A stretch of DNA of 64,000 nt from Psychrobacter okhotskensis (lineage in GTDB: Bacteria; Pseudomonadota; Gammaproteobacteria; Pseudomonadales; Moraxellaceae). Where the stretch lies: NCBI RefSeq assembly GCF_013248965.1, contig NZ_JABRVQ010000001.1, forward strand, positions 186,001 through 250,000. Direction: 5' to 3'. This document shows, piece by piece, positions 44,678-53,970 of the stretch (position 1 is its first letter; each line of letters begins with the position of its first letter). The position numbers and the translations under genes were made by a program. A model generated the notes under the pieces. It had not been told where the DNA came from, ran no database searches, and saw only the letters and a list, made by a program, of their open reading frames with translations.

Positions 44678-45784
44678 CTAAAAGCGCTCATCTAACGTGT
44701 CTAGCGTATAGTTGAGTGCCGCAAAGCAGATATCGGTGTTAAAGCCACGATATTGCAAAAACCGTAGTTGGCGCGCTTTATCTTTTTGCTCAGTAGGAAT
44801 GTCGTCGCCGTACTTTTTGGTGCGAGCAGCAACAGCGAGCTTGAGCCAATCGACACCATCGACCAAATTGTCAGCGCTGTCATCTACGAATTCGCTAAAC
44901 TCCTCTGACTCTGCATTCGCCATATCGATTAGCTCATCAATATTACCCGGCATGGCAATTTTTTTACGATAAAACTCCTGCTTGATACGTCCTCGTCCAC
45001 GACCTTTGCGGATATTTTCGCGAATCAGCATGAGGGTAGTGCGATAGTCACTTTGATAGCCTTTTTCTGCAAACTCTTCAAGCAGCGCATCAACTTTTTC
45101 TGGGTCTTGCTCTTTATCGAGCAGCTTTTGCTTAAGCTCAGCCTTGCCATACTCACGTCGCGATAAATAATAAAACGCCAACCAGCGTAAGCGACTTTCG
45201 GCTTTGATTGCATCAATATCCGCTTGACGTTGTTCAGGGGTACGCAAGTAGGCTTTAAGCGCCGCCGGTAGGTTATCTGTATGGCTGTCTACTACGCTAT
45301 GCGTAGAAGCAGTGGTAGCGGTTGCATCTGCTATGTGATTTGATTCTTTATTAAATCTATTGTCATCACCAGTAGCAGCGCTATCGTTTTGCTCACCATG
45401 AACGTTGTGTTTGACCTCTGCTAGCATCTCTCTAATGCTTTGCGCTGCAGGTGGTTGATAAGCGGGCACATCACTAGGCTCAGGGCTAAAGTTAGCCGCT
45501 GGGTGAAAGCGTTTTTTACGCTTTTTGGATTTAGTAGGGTTTTTGCTAGTAGAAGGGGGTGCGTCAACTGATTCTATCTCAAAGCTGGAGTCATCAGATA
45601 ACGAAGTAGCTTTACGAGAGTAGGTCGAGCGCTTATGTGTTTTAGCCGACTGTTTAGGCTTGTCTTTAGATGAATGCCGAGAAGTCTTAGAAGATTGGGC
45701 AGAATTTTTTGAGTTAGTATTAGCACTACTCGCTGAATCGGTGTCCGATTCAGCAAGTATTTCAGCTAGAGTTTTAATTTTCAT
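44678..45784 (-). CDS. recX: Regulatory protein RecX with long disordered N-terminus
   Basis: Modulator of RecA filament extension. The RecX domain starts near residue 200: RLRWLAFYYLSRREYGKAEL gives the first helical repeat, followed by LLEEFAEKGYQSDYRTTLML and RGRGRIKQEFYRKKI, and the last repeat ends with FLQYRGFNTDICFAALNYTL. The protein has 368 residues against about 150-170 usual. The extra 190 residues are Ser/Lys/Thr-rich, basic in the first half, and low in complexity. An acidic insertion (ESEEFSEFVDDSADN) lies in the middle of the RecX domain. It follows recA by 57 bases on the same strand. Confidence 0.88.
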   Translation of the reverse strand: MKIKTLAEILAESDTDSASSANTNSKNSAQSSKTSRHSSKDKPKQSAKTHKRSTYSRKATSLSDDSSFEIESVDAPPSTSKNPTKSKKRKKRFHPAANFSPEPSDVPAYQPPAAQSIREMLAEVKHNVHGEQNDSAATGDDNRFNKESNHIADATATTASTHSVVDSHTDNLPAALKAYLRTPEQRQADIDAIKAESRLRWLAFYYLSRREYGKAELKQKLLDKEQDPEKVDALLEEFAEKGYQSDYRTTLMLIRENIRKGRGRGRIKQEFYRKKIAMPGNIDELIDMANAESEEFSEFVDDSADNLVDGVDWLKLAVAARTKKYGDDIPTEQKDKARQLRFLQYRGFNTDICFAALNYTLDTLDERF

Positions 45785-45841
45785 AACAATTTAATTTTCA
45801 TAACAAGTCATGATCATTGATAACGGTGAATAATGGAGCCG

Positions 45842-46900
45842 TTATTGAACAGGTTCAGAAGCGGGTTCTACATCGGCTTCATTAGTATCCGCTGCTTTGG
45901 CTTCTTTTTTCGATCCAAGTTTTTCATCACGAATTTTATCTTCAATCTCTTTCGCAATCGCAGGATTTTCTTTTAAGAACAGTACAGAGTTGGCTTTACC
46001 TTGACCAATTTTTTCATCGCCATAGCTATACCAAGAGCCTGCTTTACCAACCGCCCCAATCTCAACGCCTAAGTCAATCACTTCGGCTAAATGATTGGTA
46101 CCTTCACCATAAGTGATTTCAAACTCTGCTTGGCGGAAGGGCGGTGCCATTTTGTTTTTGATGACCTTGACACGGGTTTGGTTCCCGATGATTTCATCAC
46201 CATTTTTGACCGCACCGATACGGCGAATATCCATACGGACTGAGGCGTAGAATTTCAGCGCATTACCACCAGTCGTGGTCTCAGGGCTACCAAACATGAC
46301 ACCAATTTTCATACGGATTTGGTTAATAAAGACCACCATACAGTTTGAGCGTTTGGCATTACCGGTAATTTTACGTAGCGCTTGGCTCATCAGACGTGCT
46401 TGCAGGCCCATGTGCGAGTCACCCATTTCGCCCTCAATCTCCGCGCGCGGCGTCAACGCAGCCACAGAATCAATGACAATCATATCAACCGCCCCAGACC
46501 GCACTAGCATGTCGGTGATTTCAAGTGCTTGCTCACCATTATCAGGCTGAGAAAGCAGTAGGTCATCAGTTCTCACGCCAAGCTTGCGCGCATAAACGGG
46601 ATCTAGTGCATGCTCAGCATCAATAAAGGCACAGACACCGCCTTGCTTTTGGCATTCTGCAATCGCCTGCAGCGTCATAGTCGTTTTACCAGAGCTTTCT
46701 GGGCCATAAATCTCAACGATACGACCTTTTGGCAGACCGCCGATACCGAGCGCAATGTCTAGACCTAGTGAGCCTGTTGATACCACATCAACATCCATAA
46801 TGGCTGAGTCGTCACCTAGATGCATGATGGTGTTTTTGCCAAACTGCTTTTCGATTTGACCGAGGGCTGCTTTGAGTGCTTTGGCTTTATTGTCGTCCAT
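45842..46900 (-). CDS. recA: Recombinase RecA
   Basis: DNA-dependent ATPase for strand exchange and DNA damage signalling. The Walker A motif GPESSGKTT is at about residues 65-73, [11 protein letters not shown] is Walker B, and [20 protein letters not shown] contains loop L2 with the family signature [14 protein letters not shown] next. The C-terminal tail is acidic. The length of 352 is the same as E. coli. The start follows AAAGGAATCC. Upstream is TTCAA-N8-TTGAA (46916-46933), a small inverted repeat overlapping the leader; no classical LexA box (CTGT-N8-ACAG) is seen. Confidence 0.97.
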   Translation of the reverse strand: MDDNKAKALKAALGQIEKQFGKNTIMHLGDDSAIMDVDVVSTGSLGLDIALGIGGLPKGRIVEIYGPESSGKTTMTLQAIAECQKQGGVCAFIDAEHALDPVYARKLGVRTDDLLLSQPDNGEQALEITDMLVRSGAVDMIVIDSVAALTPRAEIEGEMGDSHMGLQARLMSQALRKITGNAKRSNCMVVFINQIRMKIGVMFGSPETTTGGNALKFYASVRMDIRRIGAVKNGDEIIGNQTRVKVIKNKMAPPFRQAEFEITYGEGTNHLAEVIDLGVEIGAVGKAGSWYSYGDEKIGQGKANSVLFLKENPAIAKEIEDKIRDEKLGSKKEAKAADTNEADVEPASEPVQ

Positions 46901-47930
46901 ACTGGATTCCTTTTATTCAATAATTATTTTGAAATGGTAAATAAGATGTCTTTGCTACTATATAACGCTAGGGTAGTGAGGCTAATAATAGGAATGACCT
47001 AAATCATAAGAAAGATTCAGCCTTTAAATAGGCTAGCGACGTTGTAATAGGTGGTAATTAGTAAGTAATAGCTAATATATCACTCTACTATACAGTAAAA
47101 TTAAATAATGAGATAAGTAAAAAAAAGTTCATAATCATCTATGATTATAGGAGACTTTGGCGTATCAATAGTGAATTAATTAAAGCATATGCTTTGTACT
47201 ACTATTGATTAGATAAGGCAATTATAACAAAATCCAAGGACTGGCTTTAGGGTTAGGAAACGCTAAACGACACTAATTGTCGCGTGATAAACAACGATGA
47301 CTTTATACAAACCATGCTAGCATTTATCTGTTATTTCAGACCGGATAACAGGGTGGTTTGTCAATAGATTTATAAGTTGTCCACAACGAATAATCAAAGT
47401 TTATTCGTCGTGTGTGAAACATCTTTAATAATTGAATAATATTTAAAAATATTAAAAATAAATTATTATGATTTCAAATGATGTCTAAGATATTGAATAT
47501 TAAGGGTTTTTAAATTGTATAAAAAATGAACGATTTTACCTAACCCTTTAAGCTACCTAGGAAAATTCTTGTCAAGTGGTGACTTATACACAGGGTTATC
47601 CACAGCTTATGGGGAGAACTCATGCAGCCCTTATAGTATCAATGTTTGTATGGATAAGTAGGAGCAGAAAATCACTCAGTTATACATTTTTGCTATTATG
47701 CAACTATTTCTTCTTCTGTAAATTTCGTCGAAATGGCTATGTTTCACATATTGCTGCTTTGTTAATTTGGATAAATAAAATTCTTCAAAGCACCTCAGAC
47801 AGAGGGTTCAGCCAATTAAACGCTACATATATTTAGATAGAATGAGGAAAAGCGATACCGATAGTACAAAAAAGCGGCTAGATATCTTAGCCGCTTTGTC
47901 AAAAAACCATTAAGGGTAACGTGGTAACGT
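46901..47930. other. 1 kb AT-rich non-coding region with DnaA-box-like sites
   Basis: The largest gene-free stretch in the window. TTGTCCACA lies at 47377-47385, TTATACACA at 47584-47592 and TTATCCACA at 47596-47604; the last two fit the DnaA box consensus TTATNCACA and are in the same direction. Between them 47425-47540 is very AT-rich. Further left there is a nested palindrome: ATCAATAGT (47164-47172) with ACTATTGAT (47201-47209), enclosing AAAGCATATGCTTT (47182-47195). An open frame of 86 codons at 47576-47836 has no ribosome binding site or coding character. Confidence 0.6.
47868..47897 (-). terminator. Terminator after trmB
   Basis: A 10-bp stem AAAGCGGCTA (47871-47880) with TAGCCGCTTT (47888-47897); the A-run on the left becomes a T-run on the minus strand. 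Confidence 0.85.
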
Positions 47931-48728
47931 TTACTCTTTAATATAGATCAAGTCCCAGACACCATGTCCGCGCTCTAAACCACGGCGCTCAAACTTGGTC
48001 ATTGGACGAAAGTCAGGGCGGTCTGTGAAGTTGCCTGCGCCTGCTTGGTTGGTTAGCCCTGAAAAACCATCTAAAACCTCAACCATCCAAAAGGCATAAT
48101 GCTCCCAGTCGGTTGCCGTATGGAACCAGCCACCTTGCTTTAAACTGCGCGTGACAATCGCCATACGCTCAGGACTGACAAAACGGCGCTTATAATGGCG
48201 CTTCTTTTGCCATGGGTCAGGAAAGTAAAGCTGGATGCGGTCGATATGGTTTTCTGGTAATTGCTTGAGTAATTGAATAGCATCACCGTTAATGATTTTG
48301 ACATTGTTTAGCTCTTGCGTACCTGCCATATAAGCGCATTTACCGATACCTGGCTCATGGACTTCGACGCCAACGAAATTGCGCGTCGGCTCTGCGGCGG
48401 CCATCTCGATGAATGAATCACCCAGCCCAAACCCAATCTCTAAAGTAAGCGGAGCGGCACTGCCATTAGGGCTATCCGCGAATAACACCCGCAAGTCCTC
48501 GATGCCGTCGAGATTGCCATCACCGAAGCTATTATTGACCAAATAATGCGCAAATTCTGGATCAGTAAGAGCCATTTCGGCATTCTTATTCATGTGCGTA
48601 CGCCGTTTCATAAAGGTATTAACAATACGAATATGCTTATCATTTTGTGAAACGGGCTCGATGGCGATATCAGGTTCAGCCACTTGGCTTATAGCGTTTA
48701 ATTTATCGGTATTAGAAGACTGGTTCAT
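47931..48728 (-). CDS. trmB: tRNA (guanine-N7-)-methyltransferase
   Basis: SAM-dependent enzyme forming m7G46 in tRNA. The SAM motif is [17 protein letters not shown] (about residues 94-110). [15 protein letters not shown] follows, and then the family signature [20 protein letters not shown] (about 166-185), with the end motif [17 protein letters not shown]. The length of 265 is about 25 more than E. coli TrmB, owing to a polar N-terminus; an in-frame Met at RRTHMNKN is a possible shorter start. It stands alone, with a terminator on its 3' side. Confidence 0.95.
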   Translation of the reverse strand: MNQSSNTDKLNAISQVAEPDIAIEPVSQNDKHIRIVNTFMKRRTHMNKNAEMALTDPEFAHYLVNNSFGDGNLDGIEDLRVLFADSPNGSAAPLTLEIGFGLGDSFIEMAAAEPTRNFVGVEVHEPGIGKCAYMAGTQELNNVKIINGDAIQLLKQLPENHIDRIQLYFPDPWQKKRHYKRRFVSPERMAIVTRSLKQGGWFHTATDWEHYAFWMVEVLDGFSGLTNQAGAGNFTDRPDFRPMTKFERRGLERGHGVWDLIYIKE

Positions 48729-48858
48729 AGGGGCACTAAGACTTTAGAAAGTTGCGAATATGAACGTATTATAGGTTAAATATCAGCAAGTGTGAACGTT
48801 CAATTATTAGACGCTTGCCAATACCGTAAAATGCTTCCTAGCCCCTTCCGAGCTTTTT

Positions 48859-49353
48859 CTAAGTCTCCGTACATAATTTTAAACCTGCAGCGATGATATC
48901 GTCTGTAGGAGCTTTAGAGTCAGCAGATGCTAAATGATTTTTATCTGTTTCAGTGTCTGTAGCAACATCGCACCAGACTGTATATTTTGCCCTAAGTATT
49001 TTCATTTGCGGCTTATCAATGTTTGTATTTGACTCAGCATTGAGAGTATAACTCTCTCCACTAGGGGTTATTATGGAAATAATAGATTTATTATCAATGT
49101 CATCACATCTTATTATTACTGTCTCGACGGCAAACGGTCATTGCCCTACAAAGGTGCTTTTATCCAAACCTAGCTCATTGTTATAAGGATCAGATATTGC
49201 ACTGATATTAATAATGATAAGGGTTGTAGCAGTAGCAATTAGAACGGTAATAGCGATAATAGTTATGATTATATTGCGCTTGAGTGTAAACATGAGAGGC
49301 TCACGAATCAAATAAGGGTAAGAGCTCAGTCGCTCTATGATTGGCTTTTGCAT
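48859..49353 (-). pseudogene. DUF2511-like membrane-anchored protein broken by in-frame TGA
   Basis: An N-terminal part of 71 codons (49353-49141) encodes a short polar start and one membrane span or signal anchor (NIIITIIAITVLIATATTLI). It ends GLDKSTFVGQ and a TGA at 49138-49140. The same frame then runs on for 92 codons to TAG at 48859-48861: PFAVETVIIRCDD, then PSGESYTLNAES and DDIIAAGLKLC. The two parts together have the DUF2511/YebY layout, W-P/A-F then a Cys, Tyr-x-Leu-Asn, and a C-terminal Gly-Leu-x-Leu-Cys. The TGA stands exactly where that family has Trp, so TGG to TGA is the simplest reading. ATG 49293 is an alternative start. A sequencing error cannot be excluded. Confidence 0.6.
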
Positions 49354-49414
49354 CAGTTTATACTAGAGATATTTTATAAATATGAAATATTAATGAAGAA
49401 TATAGAGATTGTAT

Positions 49415-49697
49415 TTAGGGTCTGTTGAACATTCAAATGTAGAACTGGCAGTGGCTATTTTTTAGACAATGCGCAGTGAAATTTTTGACGCCCAGTCATT
49501 CTAGGTTAGACAATTTCGCCATGTATTGGCAAAAAACAGCCCTGCCCTGAAAGGCTGATACTAAAATCACCCCAAACGTTGTTGTAAACCTAGCTAAGGT
49601 CTCGACATTATCGTCGGTTTACGCCTGATTTGATAAAAGGTTTGGGACGATTTTAGCAATCAGCAGTCCTAATATTTGAATGTTCAACAGACCCTAA
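49415..49697. mobile_element. 283-bp MITE-like element with 24-bp perfect TIRs
   Basis: Ends 49415-49438 and 49674-49697 are perfect 24-bp inverted repeats; the outer end begins TTAGGGTCTGTTGAACATTC. Inside is a second imperfect inverted pair, 49555-49577 with 49640-49663 (core CCCCAAAC and GTTTGGG, ATTTTAG), and a third short pair, CTAGGTT (49501-49507) with AACCTAG (49587-49593). Flanks show TAT on both sides (49412-49414, 49698-49700); a TA duplication is also possible. No transposase frame is present. It lies between the broken DUF2511-like gene and the DUF2628 gene. Confidence 0.85.
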
Positions 49698-49765
49698 TAT
49701 AATTATTCGCTGAAGAGTGTCTTACAGTGATTATGAATACGCTTTTTATTTGAGAGCCTACTGTT

Positions 49766-50695
49766 ATGTTATTTATTGAGACGGACTCGCCACCACCGTT
49801 TTACCAAGAACAGCTGACAGCTGCCAAGCGTGAGCAGTTGGATAAATGGTTTATCGGTCATCGTACCCAGCGCTATTATCTCAAGCGCTTCTCAGAGTTT
49901 GATGAGCAAGGTTATCTGTCGCCAAAATGGCACTGGGCCACCTTTTTTATTACTTTTCCTTGGCTGTTATATCGCAAGCGCTATATGGATGCAATTGTTT
50001 ACAGCGTAGCAGGCTGGTCTTTTATTCAGCTTAATGTTGCTATTGTGCTGGTCACTTTTGAATTTGTAGCTATGTCTTATATTCCAGATGCATATCAAAT
50101 GGCAACGCGGCTGGGTATTGCAGCGATTATTTGGCTGTTTTGGGCGTCTATGGTGGCACGTTGGACAGACGCTTATTACTACCGGATGGCACGGCGCGAA
50201 ATCGCTGATGCGATTGAGGATCATCCGCGAGACGAGGCGGCGCAGCAAGCACATCTGCGCCGAGAGGGCGGGGTCAGTTTGTTTGGTTTGGGCTTGGGAT
50301 TTGGGCTCTTTGCTTTTGCTTTATTGGTGATTAAGGTGCAGTTTTTACCTATTATTGCGAAGCCAAAAGCCAATGAGGTATTGTTTAACGCTTATGACAT
50401 CACCAAGACGACGCAGAATCGTGTGGCGGTCATTTACCAACAGACCGGGCAGTGTCCCATTAATTTGCCATTTAACATAGATGATCCGCAGGTGCTGGTG
50501 CGTATTGATACTCAAGTGCCGGGCGTTCCTAAAACAGATTGTGCCGTCATAGGAACGATTCATAACGTTAAATTCCCACTGCGTTATCTCAATGAGCAAA
50601 CAGTGGCTTTTTATCATGTGAAAGATAGCAACAGTTGGCAATGTACCAGCTCGCTAAATGAAAAACTTGCGCCGCCAAACTGCTCACCGGATTAA
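49766..50695 (+). CDS. DUF2628 membrane protein
   Basis: A 309-residue inner-membrane protein. The N-terminal block FSEFDEQGYLSPKWHWATFF, followed by FPWLLYRKRYMDA, is the DUF2628 pattern, where a Trp/His-rich segment precedes the first span. Three to four spans follow: about residues 68-90, 105-127 and 170-192. The C-terminal 110 residues are periplasmic and resemble the C-terminal part of pilin-like proteins (VAVIYQQTGQCPINLPFN, later cysteines TDCAVIG and SWQCTSS, PPNCSPD at the end). Four cysteines suggest two disulfides. Function unknown. Confidence 0.75.
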   Translation: MLFIETDSPPPFYQEQLTAAKREQLDKWFIGHRTQRYYLKRFSEFDEQGYLSPKWHWATFFITFPWLLYRKRYMDAIVYSVAGWSFIQLNVAIVLVTFEFVAMSYIPDAYQMATRLGIAAIIWLFWASMVARWTDAYYYRMARREIADAIEDHPRDEAAQQAHLRREGGVSLFGLGLGFGLFAFALLVIKVQFLPIIAKPKANEVLFNAYDITKTTQNRVAVIYQQTGQCPINLPFNIDDPQVLVRIDTQVPGVPKTDCAVIGTIHNVKFPLRYLNEQTVAFYHVKDSNSWQCTSSLNEKLAPPNCSPD

Positions 50696-50729
50696 ACGGC
50701 AATTATCCCTTGGGGTTAGTAGCAATATT

Positions 50730-52589
50730 CTAGTTTTCATCAACGGGCGCTGCTTGGTTTTTTAGGGCGTCAGAGAACTCACTCAAGTCCATCTTACGTG
50801 CCTTACCAATATCCTCATCGAATAAGCTCTCAAGCTCTGTCATTGAGGACTGTACTGACTCTATCAGGCTGGCCTCATCATCATAGATGGCTTGCTGACG
50901 CTCAATCAAATCATCATCATAGTCACGGAAAGTTTGCACGGTTTCGCGCGCTTTTTCAGGAGAGATGCCAAGCAGCTGCAAGGACTCACGCGACATATCT
51001 AAAGACGATAAATAAGTCTCACGCCAGATATGACGAACCCCAACTTCACGGAGACGGTAATAGTGCTGTCGGTCACGAGCGCGTGCCAAGATAATTAAGT
51101 CAGGGTAGTTTTTGCGCAGGTATTGAGCGGTGGTAATAGAGCGCTCTAGGTCGTCAATCGCCAGAATAAAGACGCGGGCTTTTTTGATACCAGCGGCGCG
51201 CAATATCTCAGGGTTTTTTGGATCGCCGTAATAGACTTGGTTACCAAAGCGCCGGACGAAATCCACCCGATTTGCAGAGCGTTCGATGGCTGTAAATTCG
51301 ATATTGTGCATGCGTAATACGCGACCGATAATCTGACCGACACGGCCAAAACCAGCGATAATAACCTGATGCTCATGATCAGGGATGGTATCGTACTCAC
51401 GGCTGGGTTTGCTTTTGGCGAATAACGGCTCTCCTATTTTTTCTAATAATAAGAATGCCAGCGGCGTCAGCGCCATAGAGATGGTCACAATGAGGTTTAG
51501 GGTGTTTGCCAGCTCAGGTTGCAAGACATTTTGAGCGGTGGCCACACTGAACAAAACAAATGCAAATTCACCGCCTTGAGCAAGAGTAACCCCTAACCTG
51601 ATACTGGTTGGCCAGCGATTGCCAGATATTTTTGCGATAGCGGTGACCACACCGAACTTAATAAACATCAATGCCATCGCACAGCCGATAATAAAGATGG
51701 GCTTGGCCAAAATGAGTTTGACATCAGTCAGCATTCCGACCGACATAAAAAATAGCCCAAGTAATAACCCTTTAAAAGGTTCAATACTGGCTTCTAACTC
51801 GTGACGGTACTCCGAATCCGCCAGCAAAACCCCAGTCAAAAATGCACCAAGCGCCATCGATAGACCAATCTGCCCCATCAAGATAGAGACGCCCATGACG
51901 ATAAATAGAGCAACTGCGGTTAATAGTTCTGATGCGCCACTAGATGCCACAAATTTAAAGAAAGGTCGGATGATATAGCGGCTAGCAAAGATAAGTCCGG
52001 CGAAAACCGCAAATACTTTGCCGAAATAGATTAAGTCGTAGCTCTGCTCGCGCACCCCTGACAAAAATGGAATAACCGCCAATAAGGGAATCACGGCAAT
52101 ATCTTGGAATAACAAGATGGTAAACGCTTCACGACCATGGGTACTAGATAGCTGCTGTTTTTCGGTCAGTATTTGTAGCACAAAAGCGGTGGAGGAGAGC
52201 GCTAAGCCGAAGCCGACGATAAAAGCCGTATCGAGTGGTAAGGAGAAAAATTGATAGAGGATACTCATCAATAAGGTGCCAGACAGACCGACTTGTAAGC
52301 CACCAAGGACGAATATTGAGCGGCGTAGCGCCCAAAGCCGTGAAGGCTGGAGCTCAAGACCAATGATGAATAGCAGCATCACCACGCCAAATTCAGAAAA
52401 ATGTAATAAGCTCTCAGCGTCGCCCGCCACATCTAGCGCACTTGGTCCTAATATCAGTCCGGTGATTAAATAACCAAGGACGGTCGCAATACCAAAGCGT
52501 TTGCCAAGGGGTACAAAGAGCAGGGCAGCTCCTAAGAAAATTGTAGCTTGTAACATTAAATTTGGTGAGCCGGCGGCGGCAGCGAACAT
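50730..52589 (-). CDS. Kef-type monovalent cation:proton antiporter (CPA2)
   Basis: A 619-residue membrane transporter of the CPA2 family, size equal to E. coli KefB/KefC (601/620). About 12 spans fill residues 1-380; LGKRFGIATVLGYLITGLIL and LALSSTAFVLQIL match the family. A KTN/RCK NAD-binding domain follows: VIIAGFGRVGQIIGRVL (about residues 401-417) and GNQVYYGDPKNPEIL. The C-terminal tail is acidic. Kef systems expel K+ when electrophiles deplete glutathione; gshB is at 21.7 kb. No KefF/KefG-type ancillary gene is adjacent, so glutathione gating is uncertain. Start follows GAGGATTCC. Confidence 0.9.
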   Translation of the reverse strand: MFAAAAGSPNLMLQATIFLGAALLFVPLGKRFGIATVLGYLITGLILGPSALDVAGDAESLLHFSEFGVVMLLFIIGLELQPSRLWALRRSIFVLGGLQVGLSGTLLMSILYQFFSLPLDTAFIVGFGLALSSTAFVLQILTEKQQLSSTHGREAFTILLFQDIAVIPLLAVIPFLSGVREQSYDLIYFGKVFAVFAGLIFASRYIIRPFFKFVASSGASELLTAVALFIVMGVSILMGQIGLSMALGAFLTGVLLADSEYRHELEASIEPFKGLLLGLFFMSVGMLTDVKLILAKPIFIIGCAMALMFIKFGVVTAIAKISGNRWPTSIRLGVTLAQGGEFAFVLFSVATAQNVLQPELANTLNLIVTISMALTPLAFLLLEKIGEPLFAKSKPSREYDTIPDHEHQVIIAGFGRVGQIIGRVLRMHNIEFTAIERSANRVDFVRRFGNQVYYGDPKNPEILRAAGIKKARVFILAIDDLERSITTAQYLRKNYPDLIILARARDRQHYYRLREVGVRHIWRETYLSSLDMSRESLQLLGISPEKARETVQTFRDYDDDLIERQQAIYDDEASLIESVQSSMTELESLFDEDIGKARKMDLSEFSDALKNQAAPVDEN

Positions 52590-52678
52590 CTGGAATCCTC
52601 AAAATTGGCAAAAAAATAAGCAATGTAAAACAGTCAATATAAAACAAGAAGGACAATAATAAATAACGCTAGCATACT

Positions 52679-53383
52679 TTATTTTTTGCGATAAATCTTC
52701 CACACGCCGTTATCAGCAAGCGGATTGTTATAAGCATCATTACGACGCTTACGCGGTGTCTGCCGACTGTCTATCATCTTAAAATTGGGCAGTGCATGAA
52801 CGATAAGTCCAGTGCGATAAAAGCGCACACGTTCGGGCTCTAGCATCTCACCCATACTATCGCGGCAAAAGACGTACGCACGCAAGTCAATAAATTCACG
52901 ATGTGCGACTAAACGCGCCTCATCATCCTTCTCCAATACGGCAGCCATACGCGCAATCTCATCAGCGCTATAATCCCCGCATTTATCAGTAAGTGCACCT
53001 ACTGAGCCAAAGCTCTTAGATTCTTTAGCATGAGTTTTGGTTAGATGCAGGCGCTGAACATGATAGATAAATTGAGGTATCTCGAGGCTGGCAGGTAATG
53101 GCAGATAATCGGGCGGTAGATTGGCCGCCGGATAAAAGGCCATCGCGCGTTCGAGCAGCGCCTGCCAACGCTGTTGATAGGCTTGGACTTCGGCTAGATT
53201 GCCTTCATAAATAGGCATATCACGGATTTGACGCAAAATATCAGGCGGGAACTGCGCATCTCGAAAGCTAGCAATGTCTTCTTGCAGCGTTGATAGCAAT
53301 GTTTTGGCATGCTTTTTACCCTCGCTTGAGATAGGGTCATCAATGTAGCTAGGAGCAACGAAAGGAGCTGAGCGTCTCGACAT
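52679..53383 (-). CDS. Conserved hypothetical protein
   Basis: I do not recognise this 234-residue protein. It is soluble, with no signal peptide or membrane span. The sequence is mixed helical, with a Pro-rich middle (YPAANLPPDYLPLPASLEIP), an acidic helix (SADEIARMAAVLEKDDEARL) and a basic C-terminus (RQTPRKRRND, KIYRKK) that could contact nucleic acid. It is 89 bases from the Kef-type gene on the same strand, upstream of it, so the two may be co-transcribed. Confidence 0.6.
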   Translation of the reverse strand: MSRRSAPFVAPSYIDDPISSEGKKHAKTLLSTLQEDIASFRDAQFPPDILRQIRDMPIYEGNLAEVQAYQQRWQALLERAMAFYPAANLPPDYLPLPASLEIPQFIYHVQRLHLTKTHAKESKSFGSVGALTDKCGDYSADEIARMAAVLEKDDEARLVAHREFIDLRAYVFCRDSMGEMLEPERVRFYRTGLIVHALPNFKMIDSRQTPRKRRNDAYNNPLADNGVWKIYRKK

Positions 53384-53584
53384 GGCAGAAGGTCATCAAT
53401 TGGTTATGAATAAGGGTTTTAAGCCTTAAGTATACAGAATTTATAGGAAAAATATGGCGGCGCGGCCAAATTTTCCATTATTTTTAACATGCTCTTACAA
53501 TGATAAAAATCTGCCTGATATAAGCTGATTTGCAATAAAGGTCTTTTATTTATCTTTTTTAAGCCACTTTTTAGGCGCTTTTTT

Positions 53585-53899
53585 ATGAATCATCATTCAC
53601 CTCCTTCGTCCATATATGATAACTGGCGTGGCTTATTAGAAACTGTTGGTAAAATAATTTTAAGGATTATCGGTGCAGGACTGGCGCTGCTATTTGGGTT
53701 TTGGTTAATAATGGCATCCAATATGGGACCGGCTTATCTGCCGCACCTCATGAACGGTGCGCTAGATTTTTGGATTCGCATGACGTTGTTGGGGCTCGGG
53801 CTAAGTACTTGGCTCATAACAGCGCTGTGGATAATTTGGCTAATACTGCGTTATTGCCAGTACTTTATAAAAAAATATCAATTAAAACGTCGCTCATAA
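53585..53899 (+). CDS. Small two-span membrane protein
   Basis: A 104-residue hydrophobic protein with two membrane spans (about residues 23-43 and 63-90) and a basic C-terminal tail (KKYQLKRRS). No family recognised. The start ATG 53585 has only a poor ribosome binding site in the AT-rich leader. An inverted repeat ACGTCGC/GCGACGT (from 53888 and up to 53921) lies over its stop codon and may act as a weak terminator. Confidence 0.55.
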   Translation: MNHHSPPSSIYDNWRGLLETVGKIILRIIGAGLALLFGFWLIMASNMGPAYLPHLMNGALDFWIRMTLLGLGLSTWLITALWIIWLILRYCQYFIKKYQLKRRS

Positions 53900-53970
53900 C
53901 TAACAACCAGATAGGCGACGTCTTAATTGATAATTATATGGTTTAATGTCTTATGTTTAATGTCTTACGC

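Noticed and set aside
46916..46933. SOS box upstream of recA (TTCAA-N8-TTGAA)
   Set aside because: It is not the LexA consensus and overlaps the leader just before the ribosome binding site. An inverted repeat of this size can arise by chance in AT-rich DNA.
47340..47620. Chromosomal origin of replication
   Set aside because: DnaA boxes and AT-rich DNA are present, but there is no dnaA, dnaN, gidA or rpmH nearby, and gene orientation does not switch here. Kept only as a candidate DnaA-binding region.
47576..47836. 86-codon open frame beside recA
   Set aside because: It begins at the DnaA-box cluster, lacks a ribosome binding site and has no family character.
49138..49140. TGA read as selenocysteine
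   Set aside because: The matching family position is Trp, no obvious SECIS hairpin follows, and no selenoprotein family fits. A nonsense change is simpler.
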